31,628 nt of DNA from a virus. Numbering within the stretch: position 1 is the stretch's first letter; each line of letters starts with the position of its first letter. The stretch covers positions 1 to 31,628 of IMG/VR virus record IMGVR_UViG_3300020429_000006; one strand, given 5' to 3'. The notes under the pieces are model-generated. The model made no database searches and was not told where the DNA came from. It saw only the letters and a list, made by a program, of their open reading frames with translations. Shown here piece after piece: positions 1 to 8,129 of this stretch. A program made the position numbers and the translations under genes.

Positions 1-1
1 T

Positions 2-262
2 CTGTCATTATTATTTACTTGGAGACACGTTGCGAAACTAAAAAACTCTGTTGCTACTAATCTGCTCATCCTAGATGAGGTGTTTGATTCATCACTAGAT
101 AATCAAGCAACTGATGAACTCTTAAAAATTCTTAAGAGTTTAGGTAGCGAAACAAACTTCTTTGTTATCTCACACAAAGGTGAGGTTCTTGCAGACAAGT
201 TTGAGAAACAAATCCGTTTCGAAAAGATCAACGGGTTCAGTAAATCCTTCACGTATGAGTAA
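2..262 (+). CDS. 46: Recombination endonuclease/ATPase subunit gp46 (Rad50/SbcC-like), C-terminal fragment
   Basis: Only the last ~86 codons lie in the window; the gene enters from the left edge. The frame reads NLLILDEVFDSSLD (around 62-103), the Walker B/D-loop signature of SMC/Rad50-type ABC ATPases, followed by a typical tail with NFFVISHKGEV (H-loop histidine in ISH). In T4, gp46 pairs with the gp47 nuclease to resect DNA ends for recombination-dependent replication. The position upstream of gp45/gp44 is the usual T4-like order. The stop overlaps the next start as TAATG (260-264), implying translational coupling. The identification rests on the C-terminal signature and gene order, since the N-terminal Walker A lies outside the window. 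Confidence 0.85.
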   Translation: MSLLFTWRHVAKLKNSVATNLLILDEVFDSSLDNQATDELLKILKSLGSETNFFVISHKGEVLADKFEKQIRFEKINGFSKSFTYE

Positions 263-840
263 TGTTTAGTCATCCATTTTTTACCAATCCAGATGGGTAT
301 CCAAAGCACGCTGATTTGAAAGTAGATCTACTTGAATCACGTGACAAGATTATTCAAGACTTCAACATTTTCTATGGAACTGGGTACTCGACTGTTCATA
401 CTAACCCTAACTATCATCTGGTATATCCAGAGTTTGCAGATTGGGTTCTATCGAATATTGAACCTTTTGACCACGAACTCAAAATACACCAGATGTGGGT
501 CAACGTTAATCCGCACGGCGGGTTTCAAATGCGTCACAACCACGCAGACGCAGATATGGCAGGCACCTACTATCTCAAGGTCCCACCAGGGGATACTGGG
601 GATATTTTCTTCTATCATCCTAGCAACGCTGTCGATACGCTAAATAGAATTCAACCATACTGGAACTATACACACTGTCAGATTCCTAGAGAACGAGACT
701 TGTATTTCTGGCCAGGTTATCAGGACCACGAAGTCCGACAAAATTATGAGAATCAAGAACGATGGTCTATCAGTTTCACTCTGAAAATTCCACAGAAGAT
801 CCGAGAGATAAGATTTCCCAGTTTACCCAAGACTTCTTGA
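262..840 (+). CDS. 2OG-Fe(II) oxygenase-like protein (TIGR02466-type)
   Basis: A 192-residue protein that resembles the putative 2-oxoglutarate/Fe(II) oxygenases common in marine cyanophages. The double-stranded beta-helix core shows RHNHADADMAGTYYL (likely metal-binding His and Asp, about residues 91-105). It is followed by a GDIFFYHP strand, then WPGYQDHEV with the distal His, and RWSISF supplying the conserved Arg expected to bind the 2OG carboxylate. Substrate is unknown; hydroxylation of a protein or small molecule is inferred from the family only. It starts at the ATG overlapping the gp46 stop, and its end abuts the next oxygenase gene, so the two form a tandem pair of related genes. 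Confidence 0.75.
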   Translation: MFSHPFFTNPDGYPKHADLKVDLLESRDKIIQDFNIFYGTGYSTVHTNPNYHLVYPEFADWVLSNIEPFDHELKIHQMWVNVNPHGGFQMRHNHADADMAGTYYLKVPPGDTGDIFFYHPSNAVDTLNRIQPYWNYTHCQIPRERDLYFWPGYQDHEVRQNYENQERWSISFTLKIPQKIREIRFPSLPKTS

Positions 841-1397
841 ATCCTCTGACAAATGTTAAAGTAGAACTATTCCCTACTACACTCTATGTTTTTTCCCACC
901 ATAACTCAGCGATTGACAAAGAGATTGAAAACATACCTGACGATCCTGAGATACTATCCCACCTATCGCCAGGGGCAAAACCAAGTATTGTCGAAGGATC
1001 ACATCAGGGTATGTACAGTCTTCAACTCTTCCGACGATATGAACTACCTGCCCTCAGTGAGTTCATACGCAACAGTATGGAGCAAGTTCTTCCAGACGCG
1101 AAAATTTTCCAGTCTTGGATAAATAGATTACCGAAGGGTGCGAAGCAAGAGGTACATACTCACGCAAATGCAGTTCTGTCTGGTATATATTATCACAACA
1201 CTACACCCGAGCAAGGTGGTATAGTGTTTATGAATCCCAATCCGTTCTCCAAGATGGCAATGTGGAATACTGAGGAAGGTAGGTTCTTCCCATCCACACC
1301 AAGAACATTAGTATTGTTTCCATCGTGGTTAGAACATAAGACATCGGAAAACAGATCAGATAAACTACGAGTCTCGATTGCATTCAATGCAAAGTAG
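837..1397 (+). CDS. 2OG-Fe(II) oxygenase-like protein, second of a tandem pair
   Basis: Matches the TIGR02466 putative 2OG-Fe(II) oxygenase pattern well: EVHTHANAVLSGIYYHN (metal-binding His region), GGIVFMNP, then VLFPSWLEHKTSEN with the distal His, and RVSIAFN with the 2OG-binding Arg. I place the start at the TTG (837) that overlaps the preceding stop as TTGA, giving MNPLTNVKVELFPTTLY, a typical N-terminus for the family. An in-frame ATG at 762 would add 25 residues lying wholly inside the upstream gene and is less likely. Reaction class is inferred from the fold; substrate unknown. It is related to, but clearly diverged from, the gene just upstream. Confidence 0.75.
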   Translation: MNPLTNVKVELFPTTLYVFSHHNSAIDKEIENIPDDPEILSHLSPGAKPSIVEGSHQGMYSLQLFRRYELPALSEFIRNSMEQVLPDAKIFQSWINRLPKGAKQEVHTHANAVLSGIYYHNTTPEQGGIVFMNPNPFSKMAMWNTEEGRFFPSTPRTLVLFPSWLEHKTSENRSDKLRVSIAFNAK

Positions 1398-1409
1398 ACA
1401 GTTGACAAA

Positions 1410-1452
1410 GTGGCACACTAACCCTTCCATCTCGGTGGAGGGGTTTTATAAT
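1410..1452 (+). promoter_or_regulatory. GTGGCACAC-hairpin-TATAAT intergenic element
   Basis: The gap before the CobT-like gene holds GTGGCACAC (1410-1418), a 10-bp stem (1420-1429 with 1436-1445, one G-T pair, loop TCTCGG) running into TTTT, and TATAAT at 1447-1452. ATG follows at 1478. The hairpin plus T-run fits a terminator for the oxygenase genes. The TATAAT fits a -10 box for the downstream gene, although the only TTGACA (1402-1407) is too far upstream to be its -35. A sister element lies at 3644-3686. Confidence 0.55.
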
Positions 1453-1477
1453 ATGTACATACGACACACGGAAACAA

Positions 1478-3643
1478 ATGACAGTAAACAAAGGAGTCAA
1501 AGGTACACTCGCTAAGTTGCTCGCAACTGAAGACCTTATCATTGAGCACAAGAATTGTCAGACTGCATCATTCGATGTCAAGCGTCGTGTTCTTACTCTT
1601 CCTATCTGGGACAAAGCAAGCGAAGAAGTTTACGATCTTCTAGTTGCACACGAGGTAGGTCACGCTTTGTTTACACCTTCAGAGTGGACAACAGATCAGT
1701 TCAAGTGCCCTCAGTCCTATGTAAACGTTACTGAAGATGCACGTATCGAGAAGTTGATGAAGCGTAAGTATGCAGGTCTTCCTAAAACATTCTACAGAGG
1801 TTACAAAGAACTCAACGACGATGACTTCTTCCAAGCAGAGAATCCTGAGAAGTGCAACCTAATCGACCGCATCAATCTTTTCTTCAAGATCGGTAACTAC
1901 AGAGATATTCCTTTCACTGCTGAAGAGAAAGTATTTGTAAAAGAGACTGGCGATGCAGAAACATTCCAAGAGTCTTGCGATGTTGCTCTCAAAGTTTTCA
2001 AGTATATGAAAGAAAAGCAGGAGCAAATGCAAGAGGTTGAGGTTCCTGCAGCACCTAAAGGTGCAGACCAAGGTGCTCCATCAGGTGACACTGTTGAGTC
2101 TGAAGACAAGTCAGAGAACACAGCAGGCGAAGGCGACAAGTTTCAAGAAGACATCAATCCTGACGCTGACCTTGATGCACCTGTAGATGAGACAAACTCT
2201 CAGCAACCTACAATCGAGGAGCAGAGTGGTAATGAAGGTTCAGATTCAAAGAATCCTCTTGAGGCAATGACTGACAAAGCATTCCAAGAGGCAGTCAAGG
2301 ATCTTGTAGAGAACACATACGACTCTGAGTACATCCAGATTCCTAAGATTGACACAAAAAATATGATCGTATCTTGGGAGAAACTAGTTGAGTTGTCTGA
2401 AGAGCACTGGAATGCAGCAATCGATGAGTACGAAGTTGCAGATCTTGCCAAGTCCAAGACTGACTACAACGAGTTCATCAAAAAATCTCAAAAGGAAATC
2501 AACTTCCTTGTTAAAGAGTTTGAGTGCCGTAAAGCAGCAGACTCCTATGCACGTCAACTTACATCTAAGACTGGTGTTCTTAACACGACTGTGTTGCACC
2601 AGTACAAGTACAACGATGACATCTTCAAGCGTGTGACTGTTGTACCTGACGGTAAGAACCACGGTATGATCTTCCTTCTCGACTGGTCAGGTTCTATGTC
2701 TAACTGCCTGTTCGATACTGCAAAGCAAGTCCTACAACTTGCACACTTCTGCAGAAAGATCAACATCCCATTCCGTTGCTATGCTTTCAACTATGCTTGG
2801 AATGCATTCTATCCTGATAGACCACAAGATGAGCGTTTCACTCCTGCCTATGGAGACATCTCATTCTCTAACGGATTCTGTCTTGTAGAAATGCTTTCTT
2901 CTGAAGCAAAGAAAAAAGCAGACTTCGAGCGTACTTGCTTGACATTCTGGAGAAACGTTGCATCTAACTGCAGCGACAGAGGTAACTGGTATGGACGTTA
3001 CTATCGTTTCAACCACTGCCCAGGTCTAGGTCTTAGTGGCACACCACTCCTAGAGTCTATTGCAGCAATGCACTCAGTCATCCCTCAGTTCAAAAAAGAG
3101 ACTGGTGCTCAGAAAGTATCTCTCTCAGTTCTATCTGATGGAGAGGCAGGACCCTGCTCATTCTTCTGTGAGCGTGCTAACCTCTTCTCAGGCAGATTGT
3201 TCGAGAACACATACGGTCGTAGGTGCCAACTTCGTGACCGTAAGATCGGTAAGATCTATCAAAAGGAAGACAATCCTTCATACCAACTTCAGACATTCCT
3301 TGAGAACCTCAAGGACAGATTCCCTGAGGTAACTATCGTAGGTTTCCGTCTTGTAGCACCTAGAGATTCATACTCATACTTCCGTCAACTTGGTTTTATG
3401 GGTCAACTCAAGCGTGTAGATCTTGCACACAATAAGTTCAAGAAGGACAAGTTTGTACAGATCGATACTTCTAAGTACGATGTACTCTATGTACTTCCTA
3501 CAAACAACCTTGAAGAGTCCGAGTCTATCGAAGTCGAGGACGGTGCAGAGATCAAGCAGATCCGTGCTGCCTTCAAGAAACTTTACAAAGGCAAGAACAG
3601 CAACAAGAAGATGCTTTCTTCCCTCAGTAAGACAATCGCATAA
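1478..3643 (+). CDS. CobT-like VWA-domain protein with N-terminal HExxH metallopeptidase motif
   Basis: A 721-residue protein. The N-terminal part carries HEVGH (residues 58-62, HExxH zinc-binding type) and a following NVTEDARIEKLM segment whose acidic residues could be a third ligand. An acidic, low-complexity stretch (about 180-260) follows. A VWA domain starts near residue 395 with LLDWSGSMS, a clear MIDAS motif (DxSxS). The partner gene immediately downstream is a CobS/MoxR-type ATPase, so the pair looks like an ATPase-VWA chaperone or chelatase-type complex such as CobS/CobT or RavA/ViaA. In cyanophages these genes are usually labelled cobalamin-biosynthesis-like, but a real role in cobalt insertion is not shown by the sequence. 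The role could instead be remodelling of a host or virion protein. Confidence 0.75.
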   Translation: MTVNKGVKGTLAKLLATEDLIIEHKNCQTASFDVKRRVLTLPIWDKASEEVYDLLVAHEVGHALFTPSEWTTDQFKCPQSYVNVTEDARIEKLMKRKYAGLPKTFYRGYKELNDDDFFQAENPEKCNLIDRINLFFKIGNYRDIPFTAEEKVFVKETGDAETFQESCDVALKVFKYMKEKQEQMQEVEVPAAPKGADQGAPSGDTVESEDKSENTAGEGDKFQEDINPDADLDAPVDETNSQQPTIEEQSGNEGSDSKNPLEAMTDKAFQEAVKDLVENTYDSEYIQIPKIDTKNMIVSWEKLVELSEEHWNAAIDEYEVADLAKSKTDYNEFIKKSQKEINFLVKEFECRKAADSYARQLTSKTGVLNTTVLHQYKYNDDIFKRVTVVPDGKNHGMIFLLDWSGSMSNCLFDTAKQVLQLAHFCRKINIPFRCYAFNYAWNAFYPDRPQDERFTPAYGDISFSNGFCLVEMLSSEAKKKADFERTCLTFWRNVASNCSDRGNWYGRYYRFNHCPGLGLSGTPLLESIAAMHSVIPQFKKETGAQKVSLSVLSDGEAGPCSFFCERANLFSGRLFENTYGRRCQLRDRKIGKIYQKEDNPSYQLQTFLENLKDRFPEVTIVGFRLVAPRDSYSYFRQLGFMGQLKRVDLAHNKFKKDKFVQIDTSKYDVLYVLPTNNLEESESIEVEDGAEIKQIRAAFKKLYKGKNSNKKMLSSLSKTIA

Positions 3644-3686
3644 GTGGCACACGGACCTCCCATCCGTGGTCCATCTGCTCTATACT
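3644..3686 (+). promoter_or_regulatory. GTGGCACAC-hairpin-TATACT intergenic element
   Basis: Directly after the CobT-like stop is GTGGCACAC (3644-3652), a short hairpin (CACGGA 3650-3655 with TCCGTG 3663-3668, or alternatively GGACC 3653-3657 with GGTCC 3668-3672) and TATACT at 3681-3686. The CobS ATG is at 3716. The distance from GTGGCACAC to the -10-like box is 37 bases, identical to the element before the CobT-like gene. No T-run follows, so it looks more like a promoter or processing signal than a terminator. Confidence 0.5.
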
Positions 3687-3715
3687 TAATTCATACAAAC
3701 AAACACATAAAACAA

Positions 3716-4813
3716 ATGCCTTTCGATCCAATCCCACACACAACAGAAGACTTCTTCAACTATCTTACAGAGAACTTCGGTCCAGAAGTTTCTGTTCCTA
3801 ATCTCCTTGCAGCATCAGATCACTTCAACTGTTCTCTTGCTACTGTAAAGAAAAGACTCAAGCAGTACAAGACAGGATACAACAAGTGGGAATTGACTGT
3901 CGCTGAGGCACGTAAGCAACTTGAGACAATCATTGCTCAACCTGACGTATCACTTGTTCCTTCAAAAGATCCTAACTACGTTCCTTTCGGTAACTACAGC
4001 ACAATCAAGAAAGTTATCAAGAGTAAAGCATTCTACCCAACATATATCCAAGGTCTGTCAGGAAACGGTAAAACACTTGGTGTCGAACAAGTATGTGCGT
4101 CTCTAAATAGGGAGTTGATTCGCGTTAACATTACTATTGAGACCGACGAAGATGATCTTATTGGTGGTTTTCGTCTTGTTAATGGTGATACTGTTTGGCA
4201 CAACGGACCAGTCATCGATGCTCTGGAGAAAGGAACTGTGTTGCTTCTAGACGAAGTAGACCTTGCATCAAACAAGATTCTTTGTCTCCAGTCTGTCCTT
4301 GAGGGTAAAGGTGTATTCCTTAAGAAGATCGGTAAGTATGTCAAACCTGCCCCAGGATTCAACGTCATCGCAACTGCTAACACCAAAGGTAAAGGTTCTG
4401 ATGACGGTCGTTTCGTAGGAACAAATGTTCTCAACGAAGCATTCCTTGAGCGTTTTGCTATCACTCTTGAACAGGACTATCCATCTGTAGTCACAGAAAC
4501 CAAAATCCTTAAAGGTATCTGTGATGACGCTGACTTCTGCAAGCGTCTTGCTGACTGGGCATCTATCATCCGCAGGACATTTGCTGAAGGTGGTATCGAT
4601 GAGTTGATCTCTACTCGTCGCTTGGTTCACATTGCAAAAGCATTCAACATCTTTGGTTCCAAGGAAGATGCTATCAAGTTCTCTATCAATCGTTTTGATG
4701 AAGAGACAAAGCAAGCATTCTTTGAACTCTATGATAAGATTGACGCGGACTTCGCTCCCGAAGGAGACAAAGTTGTACCCTTGAGTGGTAACGAGGATGT
4801 TGACTTAGGGTGA
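3716..4813 (+). CDS. cobS: CobS-like AAA+ ATPase (MoxR/CobS family)
   Basis: A 365-residue AAA+ protein: Walker A GLSGNGKT (113-120), Walker B LLLDEVD (176-182), sensor-1 ATAN (219-222), and EAFLERF with a candidate arginine finger near 246. This fits the CobS/MoxR branch, which works with VWA proteins; the upstream gene is exactly such a partner. In bacteria CobS is an ATPase subunit of aerobic cobaltochelatase, and cyanomyovirus copies carry the same name by homology. The first ~85 residues are a helical extension before the ATPase core. The start is the ATG at 3716 after the intergenic element; an open frame extends back to 3644 but runs through that element. The frame ends 26 bases before the next small gene. 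Confidence 0.85.
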   Translation: MPFDPIPHTTEDFFNYLTENFGPEVSVPNLLAASDHFNCSLATVKKRLKQYKTGYNKWELTVAEARKQLETIIAQPDVSLVPSKDPNYVPFGNYSTIKKVIKSKAFYPTYIQGLSGNGKTLGVEQVCASLNRELIRVNITIETDEDDLIGGFRLVNGDTVWHNGPVIDALEKGTVLLLDEVDLASNKILCLQSVLEGKGVFLKKIGKYVKPAPGFNVIATANTKGKGSDDGRFVGTNVLNEAFLERFAITLEQDYPSVVTETKILKGICDDADFCKRLADWASIIRRTFAEGGIDELISTRRLVHIAKAFNIFGSKEDAIKFSINRFDEETKQAFFELYDKIDADFAPEGDKVVPLSGNEDVDLG

Positions 4814-4839
4814 TAACTCTGGTAAACTAAAACTATCCT

Positions 4840-5004
4840 ATGGATCTACCTGTTAACGACAAAGAACTTGTCACTATCGTCGCTGCCCTTAAACTGGGTG
4901 GCGACACTGCCCTTCACAACAAACTAAAACTTGTTACTGAACTAAGAGCATTGGGTAAACCTTACAAAAAAATCTTACGAGAACAATACGGTTATGTCGT
5001 TTAA
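4840..5004 (+). CDS. Small conserved-looking protein of unknown function (54 aa)
   Basis: A 54-residue ORF beginning MDLPVNDKELVTIVAALKLG and ending in a basic LREQYGYVV tail. It looks helical and soluble, with no membrane segment. It sits between the CobS-like gene and the DUF3310-like gene and overlaps the latter by 11 bases (next ATG at 4994). The tight packing and balanced amino-acid composition support it being real. I do not recognise a family. Confidence 0.6.
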   Translation: MDLPVNDKELVTIVAALKLGGDTALHNKLKLVTELRALGKPYKKILREQYGYVV

Positions 5005-5281
5005 GTATGAAGAGAGTGAAACTCTCGATCATTTGAAAGACTACATCAGCAACACATACAAAGGTCACTATTCAGCAGGCAACGATAAAATTCAAACACT
5101 GGATTTAATTGAAGCGTGTGGTGATGCTGAGGCATTCTGTAGGAGCAACATCCTAAAGTATGCCTCTCGTTATGATAAGAAGGGTTCCGCCAAAATGGAC
5201 CTTCTGAAAGTGATGCATTACGCAGTCCTTCTATACCACTTTTCACAAAAACAATCTATCACGGAAACTTACCCTCAATGA
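4994..5281 (+). CDS. DUF3310-like small protein
   Basis: A 95-residue protein whose middle reads HYSAGNDKIQTLDLIEACG, then an FCRSNILKYASRYDKKG block and LLKVMHYAVLLYHF. This is the HY...IQ.iD.IE......NIlKY..RY..K pattern of the DUF3310 family, widespread in phages and sometimes called nucleotide kinase-like without firm biochemical proof. It lies directly upstream of the sliding clamp with an ATGA overlap (5278-5281), so it is co-translated with replication genes. Function unproven; a link to nucleotide metabolism is inference. Confidence 0.65.
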   Translation: MSFKYEESETLDHLKDYISNTYKGHYSAGNDKIQTLDLIEACGDAEAFCRSNILKYASRYDKKGSAKMDLLKVMHYAVLLYHFSQKQSITETYPQ

Positions 5282-5961
5282 GCACAGTAAAGATCTCCAA
5301 AAAAACTCAATCAATCCTTAAGAATTTTGCTACGATCAACAAGTCTATCGTTATCGATCCTGGTAGTAGGATCCGTACGATCTCTGTCAACCGCAACATT
5401 TATGCTAGTGTCGAGGTTGCTGAAAAGTTCCCTCAGCAGGTCCCGATTTATGACCTCGGTCTGTTCCTCTCTGGTCTCTCACTCTTTGAGAGTCCGATTT
5501 TTGACTTCAGTGACCCTCAGAAACTTGAGATCAAAGATGAGATCCACCAAGCGAGGACGCAGTATTACTACTCTGATCCAGACATCATCACAAAACCGCC
5601 GTCCAAAGAACTGGACATCCCTGGGGTAGATGTTGAATTTAATCTTCGTACTGATACTCTTGCTGATCTTCTCCGTGCTGCTTCCGTCTACCAAGTGCCT
5701 GATCTATGTTTGTACAACGGTGGTGGGAACATTAACTTGATGGTATGTGACAAGAAGAATGAAACAAGCAATACATTCAGTGTCCCAGTTGGAACTCTTA
5801 ACAATCCTGATGATGAGTTCTGTTACTGTTTCAAGGTAGAGAATCTTAGATTGCTCCCTGGAGATTACAAGGTTCGTATCGCTAAGAACAAGATCGGACA
5901 CTTCCAATCTACAGGCACACCCCTTGAATACTACATCGCTCTAGAACCAAAAGGCAAATGA
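5278..5961 (+). CDS. 45: Sliding clamp gp45 (DNA polymerase processivity factor)
   Basis: A 227-residue protein, matching the T4 gp45 length (228). The N-terminal VKISKKTQSILKNFATINKS and the IYDLGLFLSGLSLFE segment are characteristic of the T4-type clamp. It forms the trimeric ring that tethers gp43 polymerase to DNA and is loaded by gp44/gp62, whose genes follow. Position after gp46 and before gp44 matches T4 order apart from one inserted oxygenase gene. Overlaps the preceding and following genes through ATGA, so translation is probably coupled. Confidence 0.93.
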   Translation: MSTVKISKKTQSILKNFATINKSIVIDPGSRIRTISVNRNIYASVEVAEKFPQQVPIYDLGLFLSGLSLFESPIFDFSDPQKLEIKDEIHQARTQYYYSDPDIITKPPSKELDIPGVDVEFNLRTDTLADLLRAASVYQVPDLCLYNGGGNINLMVCDKKNETSNTFSVPVGTLNNPDDEFCYCFKVENLRLLPGDYKVRIAKNKIGHFQSTGTPLEYYIALEPKGK

Positions 5962-6530
5962 AGCAAACTGACCTCTTCAGAGTTCCAGTCTACATCCACT
6001 CAGTCCGTGACTGGGATAAGATCAAGGAATCATTCTTGAACAAGATTGACTGGAATGACCCTGAGTGTCAGGATCTAATGCAGGATGATTACCTCAATGG
6101 CGGTTATAGTGATTTCCACAAATACTATGCTGCAGGTCGTAATGCAGATTATTATGACGAATTGATGACCATCCTGTCTCAACCGCTTCAAGAGTTTGCT
6201 AGTATGAACCCAGGAGCGTTTGTGACTAATGCGTGGTGCCAAAGGTATCCCGCTAACACTTGTCACTCTGCACACAATCACGGTGCAATCGGATACTCCT
6301 CTGTGTTCTATGCTCAACTGGGTAGAGCACATCAACCCACGTCATTCTTCTCACCGTTGATTGATCCGTGGTCTGGACAGATCGAATCGATCAATCCACA
6401 ATGTAGAGAGGGAGACATCATCTTCTTCCCTTCATATCTTATCCATCAATCGCAACCACATCGTGCTGCTGAGGATAAGATTATTTTTTCTTTCAATTTA
6501 TATCTCTCTGGAGATACTATTTCATTATGA
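5958..6530 (+). CDS. 2OG-Fe(II) oxygenase-like protein inserted between clamp and clamp-loader genes
   Basis: A 190-residue protein with the family's core: CHSAHNHGAIGYSSVFYAQL (metal-binding His region), FFSPL, then GDIIFFPSYLIHQSQPH (distal His) and a C-terminal KIIFSFNLYL strand with Lys where related proteins have Arg. The match to the TIGR02466-like oxygenases is good in order but weaker at the 2OG-binding position, so it could use another co-substrate or be inactive. It overlaps gp45 and gp44 by ATGA on both sides, so it is part of the same operon as the replisome genes. Substrate unknown. Confidence 0.68.
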   Translation: MKQTDLFRVPVYIHSVRDWDKIKESFLNKIDWNDPECQDLMQDDYLNGGYSDFHKYYAAGRNADYYDELMTILSQPLQEFASMNPGAFVTNAWCQRYPANTCHSAHNHGAIGYSSVFYAQLGRAHQPTSFFSPLIDPWSGQIESINPQCREGDIIFFPSYLIHQSQPHRAAEDKIIFSFNLYLSGDTISL

Positions 6531-7468
6531 GTGATTTTCTTTGGTGCGAACAATATCGTCCTCGTAAGATTGACGATTGTATTTTGCCTGAGAATATCAA
6601 GAGTGTGCTAAGTAAGTTTGTAGAGTTAGGAGAGATTCCTAATCTTTTACTGTCTGGTCCTCCTGGTATTGGCAAGACCACAGTAGCGAAAGCATTGTGT
6701 GAACAACTAGAAGCAGATTATTATGTCATCAACGGATCAGACGAAGGAAGGTTCCTTGATACAGTCAGAAACAATGCAAAGAATTTTGCATCGACCGTAT
6801 CTCTTACTTCAACATCTAAACACAAAGTCATCATCATTGATGAGGCAGATAACACAACCCCTGATGTTCAACTCCTCCTCAGGGCAAGCATTGAGGAGTT
6901 CAGTGGCAACTGTAGATTCATCTTCACTTGCAACTACAAAAACAAAATCATCGCACCCCTCCATTCTCGCTGCTCAGTTGTTGACTTCTCCATCACAGGA
7001 AAGCAAAAGCAACAACTCGCAGCAGAGTTTTTCAAGCGTGTCCAGTCCATCCTTGAAGAACAAAAGGTCACTGCAGAACCTCGCGTTCTGGCAGCGTTAG
7101 TACAAAAGTATTTCCCTGATTTCAGACGAACTCTAAATGAACTCCAACGTTATTCTTCCATTGGTAAGATTGACACTGGTGTTCTTGCTGCTGTATCTGA
7201 TACTAAACTTGACGACCTAGTTACCTTCTTGAAGGGTAAAGAGTTTACCAAGATGAAGAAGTGGGTAGTACAGAATCTTGATAACGAACCCACACAGATT
7301 ATGAGGAATGTTTATGACAGTCTCTATACATATCTGGCACCTCAGTCTATTCCTGAGGCAGTCCTTTTAATCGGTGAGTATCAATACAAGTCTGCATTTG
7401 TTGCAGATCAGGAAATCAATCTTGTTGCATTCCTTACTGAACTAATGATGAGGTGTCAATTCAAATGA
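6527..7468 (+). CDS. 44: Clamp loader large subunit gp44 (AAA+ ATPase)
   Basis: A 313-residue AAA+ protein (T4 gp44 is 319). Walker A is GPPGIGKT (44-51), Walker B VIIIDEAD (101-108), sensor-1 around TCNYKNK (134-140), and the SRC motif with the clamp-loader arginine finger at about 147-149. The N-terminal WCEQYRPRKIDDCILP is the usual RFC-like start. With gp62 it opens the gp45 ring and loads it at primer-template junctions. Its stop overlaps the methyltransferase start as ATGA. Confidence 0.94.
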   Translation: MSDFLWCEQYRPRKIDDCILPENIKSVLSKFVELGEIPNLLLSGPPGIGKTTVAKALCEQLEADYYVINGSDEGRFLDTVRNNAKNFASTVSLTSTSKHKVIIIDEADNTTPDVQLLLRASIEEFSGNCRFIFTCNYKNKIIAPLHSRCSVVDFSITGKQKQQLAAEFFKRVQSILEEQKVTAEPRVLAALVQKYFPDFRRTLNELQRYSSIGKIDTGVLAAVSDTKLDDLVTFLKGKEFTKMKKWVVQNLDNEPTQIMRNVYDSLYTYLAPQSIPEAVLLIGEYQYKSAFVADQEINLVAFLTELMMRCQFK

Positions 7469-8049
7469 AGACTAGACCACGAGAGTATCACTTCGTAGAT
7501 GCTCTGACTGATATTAGATCAGCAGTTTTGTTAATCGGACTCCACGGACCAAACCTTGTAGGTATGGAACTTGGGGTCTTTCGTGCAGAGAGTCATCTGA
7601 CTATCCTGCAGAACTGTCCTAACGTGAAGAAGTTGTACGGTGTTGATAACTGGAGACCATATACTGACTGGATGAATCCTAACGGTGATGGTCCACTCAA
7701 CTCCACAACTGAAGCACAGATGGAAACACACGAGTGGATTGCTAAACATCACATCAAGTGGTCTGGTGTAGCAGATCGTTCCGAACTTTGGAAGGGCAAC
7801 ACATCAGAACTACACGAAGAGGTGGATAACAATTCATTTGATTTTATATTCTTTGATGCTTGGTTAGACTACGAACAAGTTAAACGTGAACTGACTGACT
7901 GGTATCCCAAACTTAAGAAGGGCGGTCTATGTATCGGTCACGATTATAACGCTGAAGCAGTGAATGTTGGTGTAGCAGAGTTCAGAGACATAAATGATAT
8001 TAACAAACATATGGCAACATATGATTCTATGTTCGCTTGGAGAAAATGA
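7465..8049 (+). CDS. Class I SAM-dependent methyltransferase (Methyltransf_24-like)
   Basis: A 194-residue protein with Rossmann methyltransferase features: GMELGVFRAESHL (motif I glycine-rich loop, about residues 34-46), YGVDNW (acidic residue after strand 2), FDFIFFDAWLDYEQVKREL (motif IV region) and LKKGGLCIGHDY (strand 5 turn). This arrangement resembles the Methyltransf_24 group that often acts on small molecules, sugars or protein side chains. Substrate cannot be read from the sequence. Start chosen at the ATG overlapping the gp44 stop; a GTG 12 bases earlier is in frame. It lies between clamp-loader genes, separated from gp62 by further accessory genes. Confidence 0.75.
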   Translation: MKTRPREYHFVDALTDIRSAVLLIGLHGPNLVGMELGVFRAESHLTILQNCPNVKKLYGVDNWRPYTDWMNPNGDGPLNSTTEAQMETHEWIAKHHIKWSGVADRSELWKGNTSELHEEVDNNSFDFIFFDAWLDYEQVKRELTDWYPKLKKGGLCIGHDYNAEAVNVGVAEFRDINDINKHMATYDSMFAWRK

Positions 8050-8129
8050 ATCACATTGGATTAGAAGTTGTCTTCTGGACAACTATCACAGTTTACATTC
8101 TCGCTAGAGTAGGGGTCTTCAGAAAATGA
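8046..8129 (+). CDS. Membrane microprotein (27 aa)
   Basis: MNHIGLEVVFWTTITVYILA then RVGVFRK: one hydrophobic helix with a basic tail, predicted N-out/C-in. It is joined to both neighbours by ATGA overlaps (8046-8049 and 8126-8129), which is the main reason to believe it is translated. Function unknown. Phage single-span microproteins can affect lysis or host membrane proteins, but nothing here shows that. Confidence 0.5.
   Translation: MNHIGLEVVFWTTITVYILARVGVFRK

Noticed and set aside
1402-1452. TTGACA (1402-1407) with TATAAT (1447-1452) as one promoter
   Set aside because: Spacer of 39 bases is far too long; the -10-like box, if used, must have another activator or -35.
4103-4112. CTAAATAG inside the CobS-like gene (also TCTAAATA-like words near 10096 and 17573)
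   Set aside because: Inside coding sequence with no gene start downstream; explained by Leu-Asn codons, not promoters.
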